Assembly: GCF_003254055.1 (NCBI RefSeq) | Contig: NZ_QKZT01000011.1 | Span: 62,001-126,000 of the forward strand | Reading direction: 5' to 3' | Length of the DNA: 64,000 nucleotides | Source: Algoriphagus chordae | GTDB taxonomy: Bacteria; Bacteroidota; Bacteroidia; Cytophagales; Cyclobacteriaceae | Shown: positions 9,901 through 16,794 of the stretch, in pieces | Layout of the letters: each line of letters starts with the position of its first letter | Numbering within the stretch: the first letter of the stretch is position 1 | The notes under the pieces: model-generated | Databases searched by the model: none | Seen by the model: the letters and a program-made list of their open reading frames with translations, nothing else | What the model was told of the DNA's origin: nothing | Made by a program: the position numbers and the translations under genes

Positions 9901-10214
9901 AACTTCCAGTTTCCCTCATTCCTGTAAACTTTATTGGAGCTCATGTTTCCGGTGAAAAACAAATCCTCCAAACCATCATTATCCAAGTCACCAACGGCTA
10001 CACCGCCACCATTATAGAAGTACTCGTAACGTAAGATGTTGTTTTTCTCGTCTTCTTTTAATTGATTTTTGAAAGTAATTCCGGATTTTCTATTTGAGAT
10101 TTTCTCAAAATTCCCTGAAGAAGATTGAGCTTGAAGACTATTGTTTTGCTGAAGAAATAGGAGAGACCCAATAGTTAATAATAAAACTGTTTTGGATTTA
10201 ATATGGAAACACAT
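6927..10214 (-). CDS. Large FG-GAP/VCBS repeat protein with ASPIC/UnbV domain (CRTAC1-like)
   Basis: A 1095-residue secreted protein (signal peptide ending near LQAQ) with many calcium-binding FG-GAP/VCBS repeats of the form D-x-N/D-x-D-G-x-x-D, e.g. VGDLDNDGLEDLF, ADINGDGFLDIY and VDIDGDGDLDLI. They run in two blocks around an ASPIC/UnbV domain near residues 510-590 (NWLQISL, GAKVEVF, GFQSSVSPRLQFGL, IQVIWPDG). This architecture predicts one or more beta-propellers. Its activity is unknown; UnbV/CRTAC1 proteins often sit beside SusCD or haloperoxidase genes. It follows the ROK regulator by 21 bp and overlaps the haloperoxidase gene by 4 bp. Confidence 0.92.
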   Translation of the reverse strand: MCFHIKSKTVLLLTIGSLLFLQQNNSLQAQSSSGNFEKISNRKSGITFKNQLKEDEKNNILRYEYFYNGGGVAVGDLDNDGLEDLFFTGNMSSNKVYRNEGNWKFEDKTKSAGVGGKDAWTTGVSMADINGDGFLDIYVCYSGKGKPESRVNELWINQGNFTFKDEAKEYGLADPSNSTQGLFFDFDKDGDLDMYLLNHHIQAINEFEFDEIKKIRNPYAGDKLFRNDNGKFTDISEQAGIKGSALGFGLGVVSSDVNQDGWPDILITNDYIEPDYLYINNGDGTFTDRLTEYFQHISHFSMGADISDVNNDGKPDIYTLDMLPEDNERQKLLYGPENYEQYALMIKEGFHHQSMRNMLQINQGDGLFSEIGQLANISTSDWSWSALFFDATNNGKKDLFITNGYYRDYTNRDFLKYKGDYYFKQAIANEKADTLHLVTTMTSTPIHNYIFENTGNLDFTDRSNDWGFNEKGFSSGAAYADLDNDGDLDLIINNLNEQASIYENLSPKKNWLQISLRENSKNPFAIGAKVEVFTGQENQTLEAQPVRGFQSSVSPRLQFGLDDTATVPSIQVIWPDGSMQILENIPANQHITIQKESTTAPFATSKPNPILNESNFAPDYSPAANQFNDFKRQPLMLTMPSYISPILAQGDINGDGKPEVFIGSSKGKAGRVMSWDNEGWKDYSGFRSTTEFTDAVAIFEDFNGDGKQDLFIGSGGYHDYLGSDEALQDRLYLNDGTGKLTRQTTFPDYKFSTGTAEAFDVNGDGYLDLFVGARLIPGRYPIIPESKVLINDSKGNFSDQSRKYLPNDGKLGLITSSELIDLNSDGKLDLILAGEYMPITALINTGSALENKTSEYFTSVLSGWWNTLEKVDIDGDGDLDLIAGNFGLNSQFEADENKKLRLYAADFDQNGSIDPILECFIGDDKYPYPSRDELLDQMASMRSRFTDYASYSKATMSDLFTAAELEKAQVLEANTLESIVLENTENGFTAKSLPRLAQSFPIFSILPIDLNKDGNMDLILGGNQTNTRIRIGIMNAGLGIVLLGDGKGDFRPLSPSESGLAIKGDIKSILPIHTKSGIQLLFGINQQPLKSYTIR

Positions 10215-10235
10215 GGGATTATATTATACTGAGGT

Positions 10236-11483
10236 TTATCCCAGTCGATTAATTAACTCTTCAAAGAGTTTTTCATTCACAACCGCGACTCCGCCTAATA
10301 GCCCAACATCCTCACCAAGTTGGTATAGGGCAAGCTGGGATTTTTCCCGTGATTTTGCCATGCTGTAAATATTCAAGGCTTGTTGAATTGGGGTGATTAA
10401 GTATTGATTTGCCTCAGCTACCGATCCACCGATGATAATCAACTCTGGATTTAATACTTGGATCAGCATAGAGATTCCACGTCCTAGGTCTAGACCAGCT
10501 TCAGAAAGAATGGTAATTGCTCTTTGGTCACCAGACAAGGCCGCTTCTACCACAAGGCTAGGTTCTATACTGCCTTCCTGATTTCGTGCCATTCGTGCTA
10601 ATATGCTATCCTTATCAAGCTTGATTGCTTCTTCTGCCATTTTGACGATAGCTGTTCCAGATGCTACAGCTTCCAAACAGCCTTTTTTGCCACAAATACA
10701 GGTAACGTCTCTAGATTCGAAAATCGGAGAGTGGCTAAATTCGCCAGCAAATCCGGATGCTCCTTGGTATAATTTGCCGTCAATGATGATCCCTAAACCA
10801 ATTCCCCAGCCTATAAAAAGGCCAAGAACATTCTTATTTGTATGATCAGTAGCGAATTTGAATTCGGCTAGAGTCATTGCTCGCGCATCATTTTCGAGGA
10901 ATATTTTTTTAGAAAATCTAGACTCTAAATTTTCCAGCAGTGTATTTGATCCAAACCTCAGATAGGTGTAATTCACGCCGCCGATAGAATCTGTCAAGCC
11001 GGGCATAGAAAATCCTATCGCGATTACTTTATAGGCAGGTATTCCAGTTTTAACTAAGTATGACTCTATCAGTTGACAGATATGGTCAAATGTTTCTTTT
11101 TCGTTGTCTAAGCTGATTTTATGAGTTTCCTTTTCTGTGACCACGGTATGATCACATGAATAGAGAGCAAGGTTCATATTGAACTTGGAGAGATCTACAG
11201 ACAGCACATAGAAGGCATCCGGTGCCAATCTGTACAAGTCAGGCTTTCTTCCGCCTTGAGACTCCGCACGCCCTTGTTTGATCACTTCTCCGCTTGTAAT
11301 CAAGTCGCCAAGTAGTGAGTTGACTGTGGGTAAGGAGATGCCAACTTCAGCACAAATTTCACTTGCTGTGTTTGCTCCCTTTGTATATAAGTTCTTTATA
11401 ATCTTAATTTTGTTGAGGTAGCTTTTGATTTCTACCACTCCATCCATTTTGTCGATTAACTCCTGAGGGTTTATTAGGTTCAT
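10236..11483 (-). CDS. ROK family transcriptional regulator (NagC/Mlc/XylR type)
   Basis: A 415-residue protein. An N-terminal winged helix-turn-helix (residues about 25-85: TASEICAEVGISLPTVNSLL, then a basic GGRKPDLYRL wing) is followed by a ROK sugar-binding domain. That domain has LGLFIGWGIGLGIIIDGKLY and the zinc motif CICGKKGCLE. This is the build of NagC/Mlc repressors, which release DNA on binding a sugar or sugar phosphate. It is the first gene of a five-gene minus-strand operon and probably controls it. A perfect inverted repeat in its own upstream region is a candidate operator. The ligand is unknown; the nearby mannosidase makes mannose one option. Confidence 0.92.
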   Translation of the reverse strand: MNLINPQELIDKMDGVVEIKSYLNKIKIIKNLYTKGANTASEICAEVGISLPTVNSLLGDLITSGEVIKQGRAESQGGRKPDLYRLAPDAFYVLSVDLSKFNMNLALYSCDHTVVTEKETHKISLDNEKETFDHICQLIESYLVKTGIPAYKVIAIGFSMPGLTDSIGGVNYTYLRFGSNTLLENLESRFSKKIFLENDARAMTLAEFKFATDHTNKNVLGLFIGWGIGLGIIIDGKLYQGASGFAGEFSHSPIFESRDVTCICGKKGCLEAVASGTAIVKMAEEAIKLDKDSILARMARNQEGSIEPSLVVEAALSGDQRAITILSEAGLDLGRGISMLIQVLNPELIIIGGSVAEANQYLITPIQQALNIYSMAKSREKSQLALYQLGEDVGLLGGVAVVNEKLFEELINRLG

Positions 11484-11486
11484 AGG

Positions 11487-11525
11487 TCAAAGTTATGCTT
11501 GAATAACGGCAAAAAATAACTTTGA
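11487..11525 (-). promoter_or_regulatory. Inverted repeat overlapping the -7 box: candidate ROK operator
   Basis: TCAAAGTTAT (11487-11496) and ATAACTTTGA (11516-11525) are perfect 10-bp inverted repeats 19 nt apart, just upstream of the ROK regulator start. The start-proximal arm read on the minus strand contains TAACTTTG, a consensus -7 box, so a protein bound here would block transcription of the operon. Confidence 0.5.
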
Positions 11526-11670
11526 TAAAAGTACTTCATTAAAAAAATAAGGTAACATGAGTTTATTTATTGGCTTAACTCAGAATTCTTAAACAGAGGG
11601 GGATGATTTTTCATAAAAGATTCTAAATGTGAGAATACCATAGTAAAATTCATTTTTCGAATGAATTACC

Positions 11671-11678
11671 TATTTTTG
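11671..11678 (+). promoter_or_regulatory. Possible -7 box for the cupin gene
   Basis: TATTTTTG fits TAnnTTTG and lies 25 nt before the ATG at 11704. No good -33 TTTG is seen at the right spacing. Confidence 0.35.
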
Positions 11679-11703
11679 AGTAATTAATTTTTAACTACTT
11701 AGC

Positions 11704-12225
11704 ATGAATTTGATAGACATTACAGCTAGTCATAGCAAGGAAGAAGTGTTTCAGAAAGTTGAAGACTTTTTGACTGAAAAAGGATTTAGAATCTCGAAAG
11801 TGGATCGGACGAGGCCATGGGGTGGTTTTTTTGTGTTGGATGAAAGTCAGATCCGTGAATTCAGAGCAATGTTTTTCGAAGATGTCGACCTTTCTGAAGA
11901 GCAATTGGAGCAAAAATTAAGTCCTAAGTTTTTATTGGTTGCACCTGGCGCTCGACTGTCTTGGCAATATCATTTCCGCAGAGCTGAGCTTTGGAAGCTT
12001 ATCAACGGAGAATCTGGAATTGTTCGCAGCGAAACAGATCAACTTAGGACATTGGAGGAAATGATTCTTAATGAAACGATATCCTTGAAGCAAGGTGAAA
12101 GGCACAGATTGGTCGGCTTAGATACTTGGGGTATTGTAGCGGAAATATGGATGCATGTAGACCCTGACAACCCTTCCAATGAAGAAGACATTGTAAGAGT
12201 GGAAGACGATTATGCTAGGAAATGA
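11704..12225 (+). CDS. Cupin protein related to the type II phosphomannose isomerase domain
   Basis: A 173-residue single-domain cupin. RPWGGFFVL near residues 36-44, the KFLLVAPGARLSWQYHFRRAELW segment (cupin motif 1 with histidine and Glu) and GERHRLVGL (motif 2) match the C-terminal isomerase domain of type II mannose-6-phosphate isomerases. That domain binds a metal and interconverts mannose-6-phosphate and fructose-6-phosphate. The nucleotidyltransferase domain of the bifunctional enzymes is absent. Short stand-alone versions are common in Bacteroidota and are sometimes labelled phosphoheptose isomerase, so the exact reaction is uncertain. The gene is monocistronic. Confidence 0.75.
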   Translation: MNLIDITASHSKEEVFQKVEDFLTEKGFRISKVDRTRPWGGFFVLDESQIREFRAMFFEDVDLSEEQLEQKLSPKFLLVAPGARLSWQYHFRRAELWKLINGESGIVRSETDQLRTLEEMILNETISLKQGERHRLVGLDTWGIVAEIWMHVDPDNPSNEEDIVRVEDDYARK

Positions 12226-12254
12226 AAAAAAGCTCGGGATTTGACTCCCGAGCT
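12225..12254 (-). terminator. Rho-independent terminator, minus strand
   Basis: A perfect 9-bp stem AGCTCGGGA / TCCCGAGCT (12231-12239 and 12246-12254) has a 6-nt loop. The run of T needed for termination is present only when read on the minus strand, so it serves the small gene at 12418-12579. It also abuts the stop of the + strand cupin gene. Confidence 0.65.
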
Positions 12255-12417
12255 AAAAAGATTAAAATTTGTCGTCCGTAGCTCAATCACCCTTAATAAA
12301 CTATTTAGTTAAAAAAATCCTACAGGACTAGCTGAAAGAGTGATTAAATATAGATGTAATTATTTGAAATTCAAAATAATGCGTTTGAAAAGTGTTTTAC
12401 GTAGTGTGAAACAAAAA

Positions 12418-12579
12418 TCAAAGTTTTTCAATCTCTTTAGCTATCTCCTCTGCCTCCGCAGCTAATCGATCTGCTTCTTTTCTGTTTACTTGAGATGCTT
12501 TATGAACTTCAGCCAGTTTCTTTGAATAGGCTTCCTGTAACTTTTGCTTCTCTGATTTTTTACTGAATAATCCGAACAT
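12418..12579 (-). CDS. Lacal_2735-family small protein (53 residues)
   Basis: A short frame starting MFGLFSKKSEKQKL and ending EEIAKEIEKL, with ATG at 12579 and TGA at 12418. The MFGLF-x-KKSEKxKLxxxYxKxLxEA start, the central SQVNRKEAD and the acidic C-terminal helix match the Lacal_2735 family, a very small, highly charged helical protein widespread in Bacteroidota with no known function. It would form a single long helix or helical hairpin. No strong Shine-Dalgarno is seen, as is usual in this phylum. A hairpin with a minus-strand T tract lies about 165 bp downstream. Confidence 0.85.
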   Translation of the reverse strand: MFGLFSKKSEKQKLQEAYSKKLAEVHKASQVNRKEADRLAAEAEEIAKEIEKL

Positions 12580-12625
12580 ATCAGGTTTTACTAATCAAAC
12601 TGTGAACTTGAAGTATTGTTTCCGA

Positions 12626-14194
12626 TTAATTGAAATTGAGCAAGTTGTTAAGTGATTCTTCCTGAATCTCATCGTTTTTATAATTGATCAAATCTTCCAA
12701 GCGTCCAGCAGGATTATAGTATCTCCAAGGGCCTTCTTTTCTACCATCTTTCATTTGACCTTCAGAGGCTTTTCTGCCATTTTCATGATAAAAAATCCAG
12801 GTGCCATCGGCTTTGCCTGAAACATAATTTCCCTCGGATTCTTTCTTTCCATCTACATAGTAAGTGATTCTAGTTCCATCACCATCTTTCAAGGTGCCTT
12901 TATCAAGGGTTTTGGTTCCGTCGTAGGTTTTGTATTCACTTAGGTTCATTAGACGTCCATTGTCCCAAAACTCTTCTTGGGTCAGCTGTTTGTTGTCATA
13001 GAAAAGCCCCCATATTCCATTCTCAAAGCCGAGATTATAGGCGCCGACTGATTTCAATTGGCCTCCATCATAATAGTAAACCCATTGGCCATTTTCAAGT
13101 CCCAGAGAGTATTCCCCTTCTGCAACAAGAATCCCGATTTTGTTGAAATACTTCCAAAGACCGGTTTTCAGATCATTTCTATATTCTCCGACTGAGTAGA
13201 TTTCTCCATCAGGGAAAAAACTTTTCCAAATCCCTGTTTTCATTCCAGTTTGGTATTTCCCTGATACAGAGATTTCCCCTGTACTGTGATATTCTACATA
13301 GTCTCCTTCAGGAACTCCTAGCTCGTACGTTTTTCGCTTGGCTACAGACTTGTTGGGATAGTACTCCTCCCAGGTCCCTACTGCGATTCCATTCTCATAG
13401 TTTTCTATTCTCGCAAGTCTCTGATTTTCGTAGTAATACCTCCATTTGCCGATTCGTTTACCATTTTCATCGAAATACTCTTCTGATTCTTTTACTTTGG
13501 TGCCTGGGAAATACCGTATCCATTCACCTATTTTTTTACCTGCTTTATAATTTCCTGTTTCCACCAGCTGATTTGGATAAGCTGTTCTTACAAAGGGTCC
13601 ATCCAGTTCTCCATTTTTGTATTGCCCTTCTGTGATTTGTGAACCATCTTGATCGTATTCAAAAAATGGACCTTCCCTTCGACCATTGGTATAATACTCT
13701 CTTATCGCTGGTTCTCCAAAGTCATAGTATTGAACCCATTGATCGGTCTTTTTGCCATTAAAATACTGACCCTCAACGGAAATCTGAGTAGCATCAATGT
13801 ATTCTGGCACACCTGTCCTTCCAAAATATTCTATGTACTTCCCTACAAGAACTGAATCCTTAAAAACCATTTCTTTTTTCAATGCACCATCTGCATCATA
13901 GAGTTTAAAAGGGCCAAAAAGTATCCCGTCTCTATATGTTGCTACAGCTTTTCTCCTACCATCTTGATAGAAACTGCTCCATTCACCATCTCTAAGTCCG
14001 TTTTTAAATGACCCTTCTGTCAGGAGTGTATTTGTTTTAGGGTTGTAATATTTCCATAACCCTTCTCTTACTGCGTTTGTAAGGATTCCGGTAGCCATCA
14101 GTGTTGAATCTGAATTGAATTGGCTAACCATAGTGCTTTCTTGTGCAAACAGAGGGGTGCTAAAAAGAATTAAGGCAATAAGGATGTATTTCAT
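12626..14194 (-). CDS. YwqK/MORN-like repeat protein, secreted
   Basis: About 522 residues from the ATG at 14194, which opens a clean signal peptide (MKYILIALILFSTPLFA). An upstream in-frame TTG would only add eight polar residues. The mature protein is almost entirely about 20 MORN-type repeats of 22-24 residues with the pattern G-x-W-x-x-Y-(Y/F)-x-x-G, e.g. REGLWKYYNP, KIGEWIRYFPG and KTGLWKYFNKIG. NCBI labels such proteins 'toxin-antitoxin system YwqK family antitoxin', but nothing here shows a toxin partner. The likely fold is an elongated beta-hairpin stack in the periplasm or on the surface. The function is unknown. Confidence 0.85.
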   Translation of the reverse strand: MKYILIALILFSTPLFAQESTMVSQFNSDSTLMATGILTNAVREGLWKYYNPKTNTLLTEGSFKNGLRDGEWSSFYQDGRRKAVATYRDGILFGPFKLYDADGALKKEMVFKDSVLVGKYIEYFGRTGVPEYIDATQISVEGQYFNGKKTDQWVQYYDFGEPAIREYYTNGRREGPFFEYDQDGSQITEGQYKNGELDGPFVRTAYPNQLVETGNYKAGKKIGEWIRYFPGTKVKESEEYFDENGKRIGKWRYYYENQRLARIENYENGIAVGTWEEYYPNKSVAKRKTYELGVPEGDYVEYHSTGEISVSGKYQTGMKTGIWKSFFPDGEIYSVGEYRNDLKTGLWKYFNKIGILVAEGEYSLGLENGQWVYYYDGGQLKSVGAYNLGFENGIWGLFYDNKQLTQEEFWDNGRLMNLSEYKTYDGTKTLDKGTLKDGDGTRITYYVDGKKESEGNYVSGKADGTWIFYHENGRKASEGQMKDGRKEGPWRYYNPAGRLEDLINYKNDEIQEESLNNLLNFN

Positions 14195-14216
14195 ATGATA
14201 ATTATTTCTTGGCGGC

Positions 14217-14238
14217 AATCCCTATAGCTATCGGGATT
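14217..14238. repeat. 22-bp near-perfect palindrome around ATAGCTAT
   Basis: AATCCCTATAGCTATCGGGATT reads the same on both strands except for one mismatched pair. It lies 22 bp upstream of the YwqK-like start codon. Such GATAGCTATC-type palindromes are frequent in intergenic DNA of this phylum (from memory). No T tract follows, so it is not a typical terminator. Confidence 0.5.
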
Positions 14239-14322
14239 TAGAAAAATCAATCATAACTGACTAGCATCTTGGTTTTAGATGTATAAGTCATGCTTGATTT
14301 CATATAACTTTAATTTTGACCT

Positions 14323-14345
14323 GATTCAGAGGGTTTTTCTGAATC
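14323..14345 (-). terminator. Possible hairpin terminator after the FabH-like operon
   Basis: An 8-bp perfect stem GATTCAGA / TCTGAATC with a 7-nt loop lies about 85 bp downstream of the stop of the minus-strand gene at 14429. The T tract is weak, so termination is uncertain. Confidence 0.35.
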
Positions 14346-14428
14346 TTTCAAAAGGATGATCTGAATAGTGTACGAATGAATGTGATTCCTGTTTAAAAAT
14401 AAGGTAAATCCAGCTTTATCCCATTTTT

Positions 14429-14983
14429 TTAAGAAAGTAAGTGTATTAGTTTTTTTAGTTCATCTGAAATCTTGTCTTCAATACTTAGCTTATCTCCAGA
14501 AACCTGGATGGATTTATGCCACTGATGGAAGTTGGAATGTTCATAATCACTCGCTGTTGGAGAACTGCTGCACGAACCGTTTAGAAGTATTTCTGGATAA
14601 TCCCAAGGGCTCGATGATGTGTCATACAACCAATTGTCATCAAGTAACGGGGCCAAAGGTGCTTTTGGATGACTTGTTCCAAGTTGGACAAATAGGAATA
14701 GTCCATGACCAAACCAATTTAATAAACGAATGTTCAGGCCATTATTGAAATCAAAATCCCTGATGATATCCAATACTTGGTAGGGGTATCCTAATAGGTC
14801 ATTCCCTTTCGTAAGTTTTACTCCTCGACTTTCAGGGTGTACTTTTAATAATGACGTAGAATCGATTGAATTCGCTACTTCATTCAGTATTTCCCAGAAT
14901 TTAGCTTTAAGTCTATTTTGCCGTGGAATGATCTGCTGGTCAAGCCAAAGTTCGAGATCCAAATAATTGGGTTCTTCAGCCAT
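14429..14983 (-). CDS. Conserved hypothetical protein coupled to ketoacyl-ACP synthase III
   Basis: I do not recognise a family for this 184-residue soluble protein. It has a helical N-terminus (ELWLDQQIIPRQNRLKAKFWEI), then a mixed region with NWFGHGLFLFVQLGTSHP and a PWDYPEILLNG segment, and no signal peptide or membrane segment. Its ATG lies immediately after the stop codon of the upstream ketoacyl-ACP synthase III gene with no spacer, so the two are almost certainly co-translated. That points to a role near acyl-chain metabolism, but nothing in the sequence names it. Confidence 0.75.
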   Translation of the reverse strand: MAEEPNYLDLELWLDQQIIPRQNRLKAKFWEILNEVANSIDSTSLLKVHPESRGVKLTKGNDLLGYPYQVLDIIRDFDFNNGLNIRLLNWFGHGLFLFVQLGTSHPKAPLAPLLDDNWLYDTSSSPWDYPEILLNGSCSSSPTASDYEHSNFHQWHKSIQVSGDKLSIEDKISDELKKLIHLLS

Positions 14984-15982
14984 TTACCACTGAAGTAAAG
15001 CGGAAGCCCATGTGAAACCAGAGCCAAATGCAGCAAGGCAAATCAAATCACCTTCCTCTATTAGTCCTTGCTCCCAAGCTTCACTAAGGGCAATTGGAAT
15101 CGTAGCAGCAGTAGTATTTCCTTTGTCCATGATATTGTTGAATACTTTTTCATCCGGAAGCCCGAGTTGCTTCTGAATATATTGGCTGATACGCAGGTTG
15201 GCTTGATGCGGAACAAGCAAATCTATGGCAGATTGATCGAGTTGATTAGCGTCAAGTGCTTCCTTGATTACTTCCATAAATCTCACAACCGCATGCTTGA
15301 AGACAGCATTTCCATTCATTTTCAAAAAGAAGTTTCCAGACTCAATAAGTTCTGGAGAAATCCGTACTTCTCGGCTACTACCCGGGTCTTTACAATACAA
15401 TTCTTCTGCATGCTCGCCTTGAGAATGAAGATGGGTAGAAAGAATGCCTGGTTGATCGGATTCTACTGCTCCAAGAACCGCAGCTCCAGCACCATCTGCA
15501 AAAATCACAGAACTAGAGCGTCCTTCGTCACTTTTGTCCAAAGCAGAGGATTGAATCTCAGCTCCGACCACGAGTATTTTTTTGTACATACCAGTTTTGA
15601 TAAACTGATCAGCAATAGAAAGTGCATAGATAAATCCTGAACAGGCATTTCGAATGTCAAGGGCACCTATGGTTCCCATACCTAGTTCGCGCTGAAGTAA
15701 AACGCCATTTCCTGGAATAAAATAATCAGGAGTGATGGTCGCAAACACGATAAAATCTATTTCGGAGGCCTTCACGCCAGCTCTGTCCATTGCCATTTCA
15801 GAGGCACCTTTGGACATACTTGTCACCGTATCAACTCCTGGAGTAAACCAGTGTCTTGACTCTATTCCAGTTCTTTCGACGATCCACTCATTATTGGTGT
15901 TCATCATTTCAGAAAGCTCATGGTTAGTCACAGTTCGAACGGGCACATAGTGACCAACGCCTAGAATCCTAGATTTCTTCAT
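14984..15982 (-). CDS. 3-oxoacyl-ACP synthase III family protein (FabH-like)
   Basis: From the ATG at 15982 the protein is 332 residues, beginning MKKSRILGVGHYVP. An earlier in-frame ATG at 16015 would add 11 unconserved residues. It has the KAS III signatures NEWIVERTGIESR, the active-site Cys in DIRNACSGFIYAL, His in VPHQANLRIS and Asn in GNTTAATIP, the Cys-His-Asn triad. KAS III starts fatty-acid or polyketide-like chains by condensing acyl-CoA with malonyl-ACP. It is away from the main acpP-fabF cluster at 51-53 kb, so it may be a second, specialised starter enzyme. The partner gene at 14429 follows without a gap. Confidence 0.9.
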   Translation of the reverse strand: MKKSRILGVGHYVPVRTVTNHELSEMMNTNNEWIVERTGIESRHWFTPGVDTVTSMSKGASEMAMDRAGVKASEIDFIVFATITPDYFIPGNGVLLQRELGMGTIGALDIRNACSGFIYALSIADQFIKTGMYKKILVVGAEIQSSALDKSDEGRSSSVIFADGAGAAVLGAVESDQPGILSTHLHSQGEHAEELYCKDPGSSREVRISPELIESGNFFLKMNGNAVFKHAVVRFMEVIKEALDANQLDQSAIDLLVPHQANLRISQYIQKQLGLPDEKVFNNIMDKGNTTAATIPIALSEAWEQGLIEEGDLICLAAFGSGFTWASALLQW

Positions 15983-16066
15983 GTCAATTTGGGTTGTCTT
16001 ATAATTGATTCTCAATATCGCTAGATCAATTTACTCTAGCAAAAGAGAGCGTGAATAGCGGTGAAT

Positions 16067-16765
16067 TTATCCGAAGAGGGTGTAGTTTCCATGCTGATCC
16101 ATGGGAGAGGTTTTGCGGATAATCGCAGGACTGTCATTTTGTACGGAATTCACTAGAGGTGAGACGGTATAGCCCAACATTGAATCTGCAGCACAAGGCT
16201 TCAGCAAGGCCAAAAGGTCTTCTTCTTCAGTGTAGGTATCCAGCCATTTTTTTTCTGCATTGCGATCTAGAATTACCGGCATTCTGTCATGAATAGCAGA
16301 AACCACTGAGTTGGGCGTGGTGGTAAGTATCAAAAAAGTGTGTTGAGTTTCTCCATTGGCAGCTTCATATTCTTCCCAAATTCCAGCGATGGAGAATAGC
16401 TCGTCTTCTCTTAAAGTAAACCTGTAGGGAACGGAGGTCTTTTTGCCTAGTCGTTTCCATTCATAAAAACCATCGGCAGGAATGATGCATCTCCTTTGTC
16501 TAAAGGCAGTTTTGAACGATATTTTCTCATGAACAGTCTCTGCTTTCGCATTGATGAGTTTTTGAGCAACAGGTCTGTTTTTGCCAAATTCTGGTGTAAT
16601 CCCCCAGTAGAAGTAAGAAAATCCCTTAGGACTTTGAGAAGTAATCACAGGAACCAGCTGTGTAGGAGCAATATTGTATCGTGGCTTCAAATCAGTTAGC
16701 ATTTCTGCCTGAAACCTCTCTTCGAGTTCTTCTTTACTTTTACTTAAGGAATATCGTCCACACAT
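16067..16765 (-). CDS. yedK: SRAP-domain abasic-site protein (YedK/HMCES family)
   Basis: A 232-residue SRAP protein. The initiator Met is followed by catalytic Cys2 in MCGRYSLS, which forms a thiazolidine cross-link with abasic sites in single-stranded DNA. Other hallmarks are RYNIAPTQ, NAKAET, CIIPADGFYEWK and HDRMPVIL, the last carrying the active-site His. It shields abasic sites at stalled forks. Family members may need removal of Met1, and the sequence gives a perfect Met-Cys start. It lies 29 bp downstream of the hydrolase gene at 16795 on the same strand. Confidence 0.93.
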   Translation of the reverse strand: MCGRYSLSKSKEELEERFQAEMLTDLKPRYNIAPTQLVPVITSQSPKGFSYFYWGITPEFGKNRPVAQKLINAKAETVHEKISFKTAFRQRRCIIPADGFYEWKRLGKKTSVPYRFTLREDELFSIAGIWEEYEAANGETQHTFLILTTTPNSVVSAIHDRMPVILDRNAEKKWLDTYTEEEDLLALLKPCAADSMLGYTVSPLVNSVQNDSPAIIRKTSPMDQHGNYTLFG

Positions 16766-16794
16766 AATTTTATATCGCTGTAATTGGCAGGAAG

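Noticed and set aside
15068-15640. 190-residue + strand frame.
   Set aside because: Antisense to the ketoacyl-ACP synthase III gene.
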